This document shows positions 6,047 to 6,402 of a DNA stretch of 6,402 nt, piece by piece; the first letter of the stretch is position 1, and the number at the start of each line of letters is the position of its first letter. Under the pieces are notes generated by a model. That model was not told the DNA's origin. It did no database searches and saw nothing but the letters and a program-made list of their open reading frames with translations. A program made the position numbers and the translations under genes. Location of the stretch: assembly GCA_014860725.1 (NCBI GenBank), contig JACZJD010000200.1:1-6402 (forward strand), in the 5' to 3' direction. Source of the stretch: Aquamicrobium sp. (GTDB taxonomy: Bacteria > Pseudomonadota > Alphaproteobacteria > Rhizobiales > Rhizobiaceae).

Positions 6047-6402
6047 CGCCCGTCACCGTCGCGGGGCATCAGGGCGCGGGGCGTCAGGAAGTCCGTCACC
6101 GTTGCGCCGCCCGGCCCGAGACCGGCCCAGCCGCCTTCGACGGAAAGGCGGGCGAGCGCCGCCGTCGGGAATTTCCTTCGCATGCGCGCGAGCGCTTCCG
6201 CGTCGCTGTCCTTGCCGGCAAGCATCGCCGCGAGGTCCTCGAAGCCCGGATTGTGCCCGACGACGAGAAGCGCGGCGACGGCGTCGGGCACGGCCCGGAT
6301 CGCCGCCAGAATGCGCTCGGCCGGCGCTTCGTAGATGGCGTCCTCGAACGCGACCGGAACGGCGCGCGGCAGTTCGGGCGCGACGAGCGCCCAGGTTTGC
6401 CG
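6043..6402 (-). CDS. SixA-type histidine phosphatase (3' part, cut by the right edge)
   Basis: The visible 119 C-terminal residues belong to the histidine phosphatase (phosphoglycerate mutase-like) superfamily, small SixA branch. At the very edge is RQTW, the end of the segment that in SixA proteins follows the second catalytic Arg region. The diagnostic VVGHNPG motif lies at residues 47-53 of the fragment, with the second catalytic histidine at residue 50 (codon 6255-6253). The first His (RHG motif) and the start lie outside the window. SixA removes phosphate from phosphohistidine in histidine-containing phosphotransfer proteins; in alphaproteobacteria the target is usually unknown, so the substrate is not assigned. 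The C-terminus runs through a GGWAGLGPGGATVTDFL stretch and ends with TGA overlapping the rlmJ start. It is the first visible gene of the minus-strand cluster. Confidence 0.88.
   Translation of the reverse strand, partial: RQTWALVAPELPRAVPVAFEDAIYEAPAERILAAIRAVPDAVAALLVVGHNPGFEDLAAMLAGKDSDAEALARMRRKFPTAALARLSVEGGWAGLGPGGATVTDFLTPRALMPRDGDGR

Noticed and set aside
4967..6334. Long plus-strand open frame (455 codons) opposite rlmJ and the phosphatase
   Set aside because: It is antisense to well-recognised proteins, has low-complexity Arg/Ala/Gly-rich composition with no motif, and arises from the high GC content.
1..6402. CRISPR array, insertion sequence, tRNA or rRNA, phage or defence island
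   Set aside because: I saw no spaced direct repeats, transposase motifs, terminal inverted repeats, cloverleaf or defence-family domains; the window looks like core chromosome.

Overview
This is a gene-dense, GC-rich chromosomal window that reads as an alphaproteobacterium, most likely of the Rhizobiales/Hyphomicrobiales. The assignment is inferred from three things: an Omp25/Omp31-type outer-membrane barrel, a UvrC with a long acidic N-terminal extension, and a set of core housekeeping genes. There is no sign of a mobile element, CRISPR array, tRNA or rRNA. No base-composition break was obvious by eye.

Seven protein genes are present, six on the minus strand and one on the plus strand. From left to right: (1) the first 513 codons of uvrC (nucleotide excision repair nuclease), cut by the left edge. 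(2) A pteridine-reductase-like (PTR1/FolM type) short-chain dehydrogenase just upstream of uvrC; its stop codon overlaps the uvrC start as ATGA, so the two form a translationally coupled unit. (3) A 340-bp intergenic region with a good minus-strand promoter candidate for SDR-uvrC, two inverted repeats and a strong Shine-Dalgarno site. (4) A divergently transcribed Omp25-like porin-family gene, ended by a strong GNRA-loop terminator that also suits the convergent gene. (5) A minus-strand cluster read right to left: a SixA-type histidine phosphatase (cut by the right edge), rlmJ (23S rRNA m6A2030 methyltransferase), a small secreted four-cysteine protein of unknown function, a predicted lipoprotein RNase T2, and a glutathione S-transferase-like protein.

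Within the minus cluster the coupling is tight. The phosphatase stop overlaps the rlmJ start (ATGA), and the small secreted protein's stop overlaps the RNase T2 start (TGATG). A 94-bp gap after rlmJ holds a promoter candidate, which probably splits the cluster into phosphatase-rlmJ and secreted protein-RNase T2-GST. The shared envelope destination and the coupled start make the small cysteine protein and RNase T2 a plausible functional pair. This pairing is the least explained part of the window.

Most of the window is ordinary conserved chromosome. The points worth a second look are the Gln in place of the usual catalytic Glu in the RNase T2 CAS2 motif, its lipobox, the uncharacterised secreted partner, the Asp-for-Ser active site of the SDR, and the intergenic inverted repeats.
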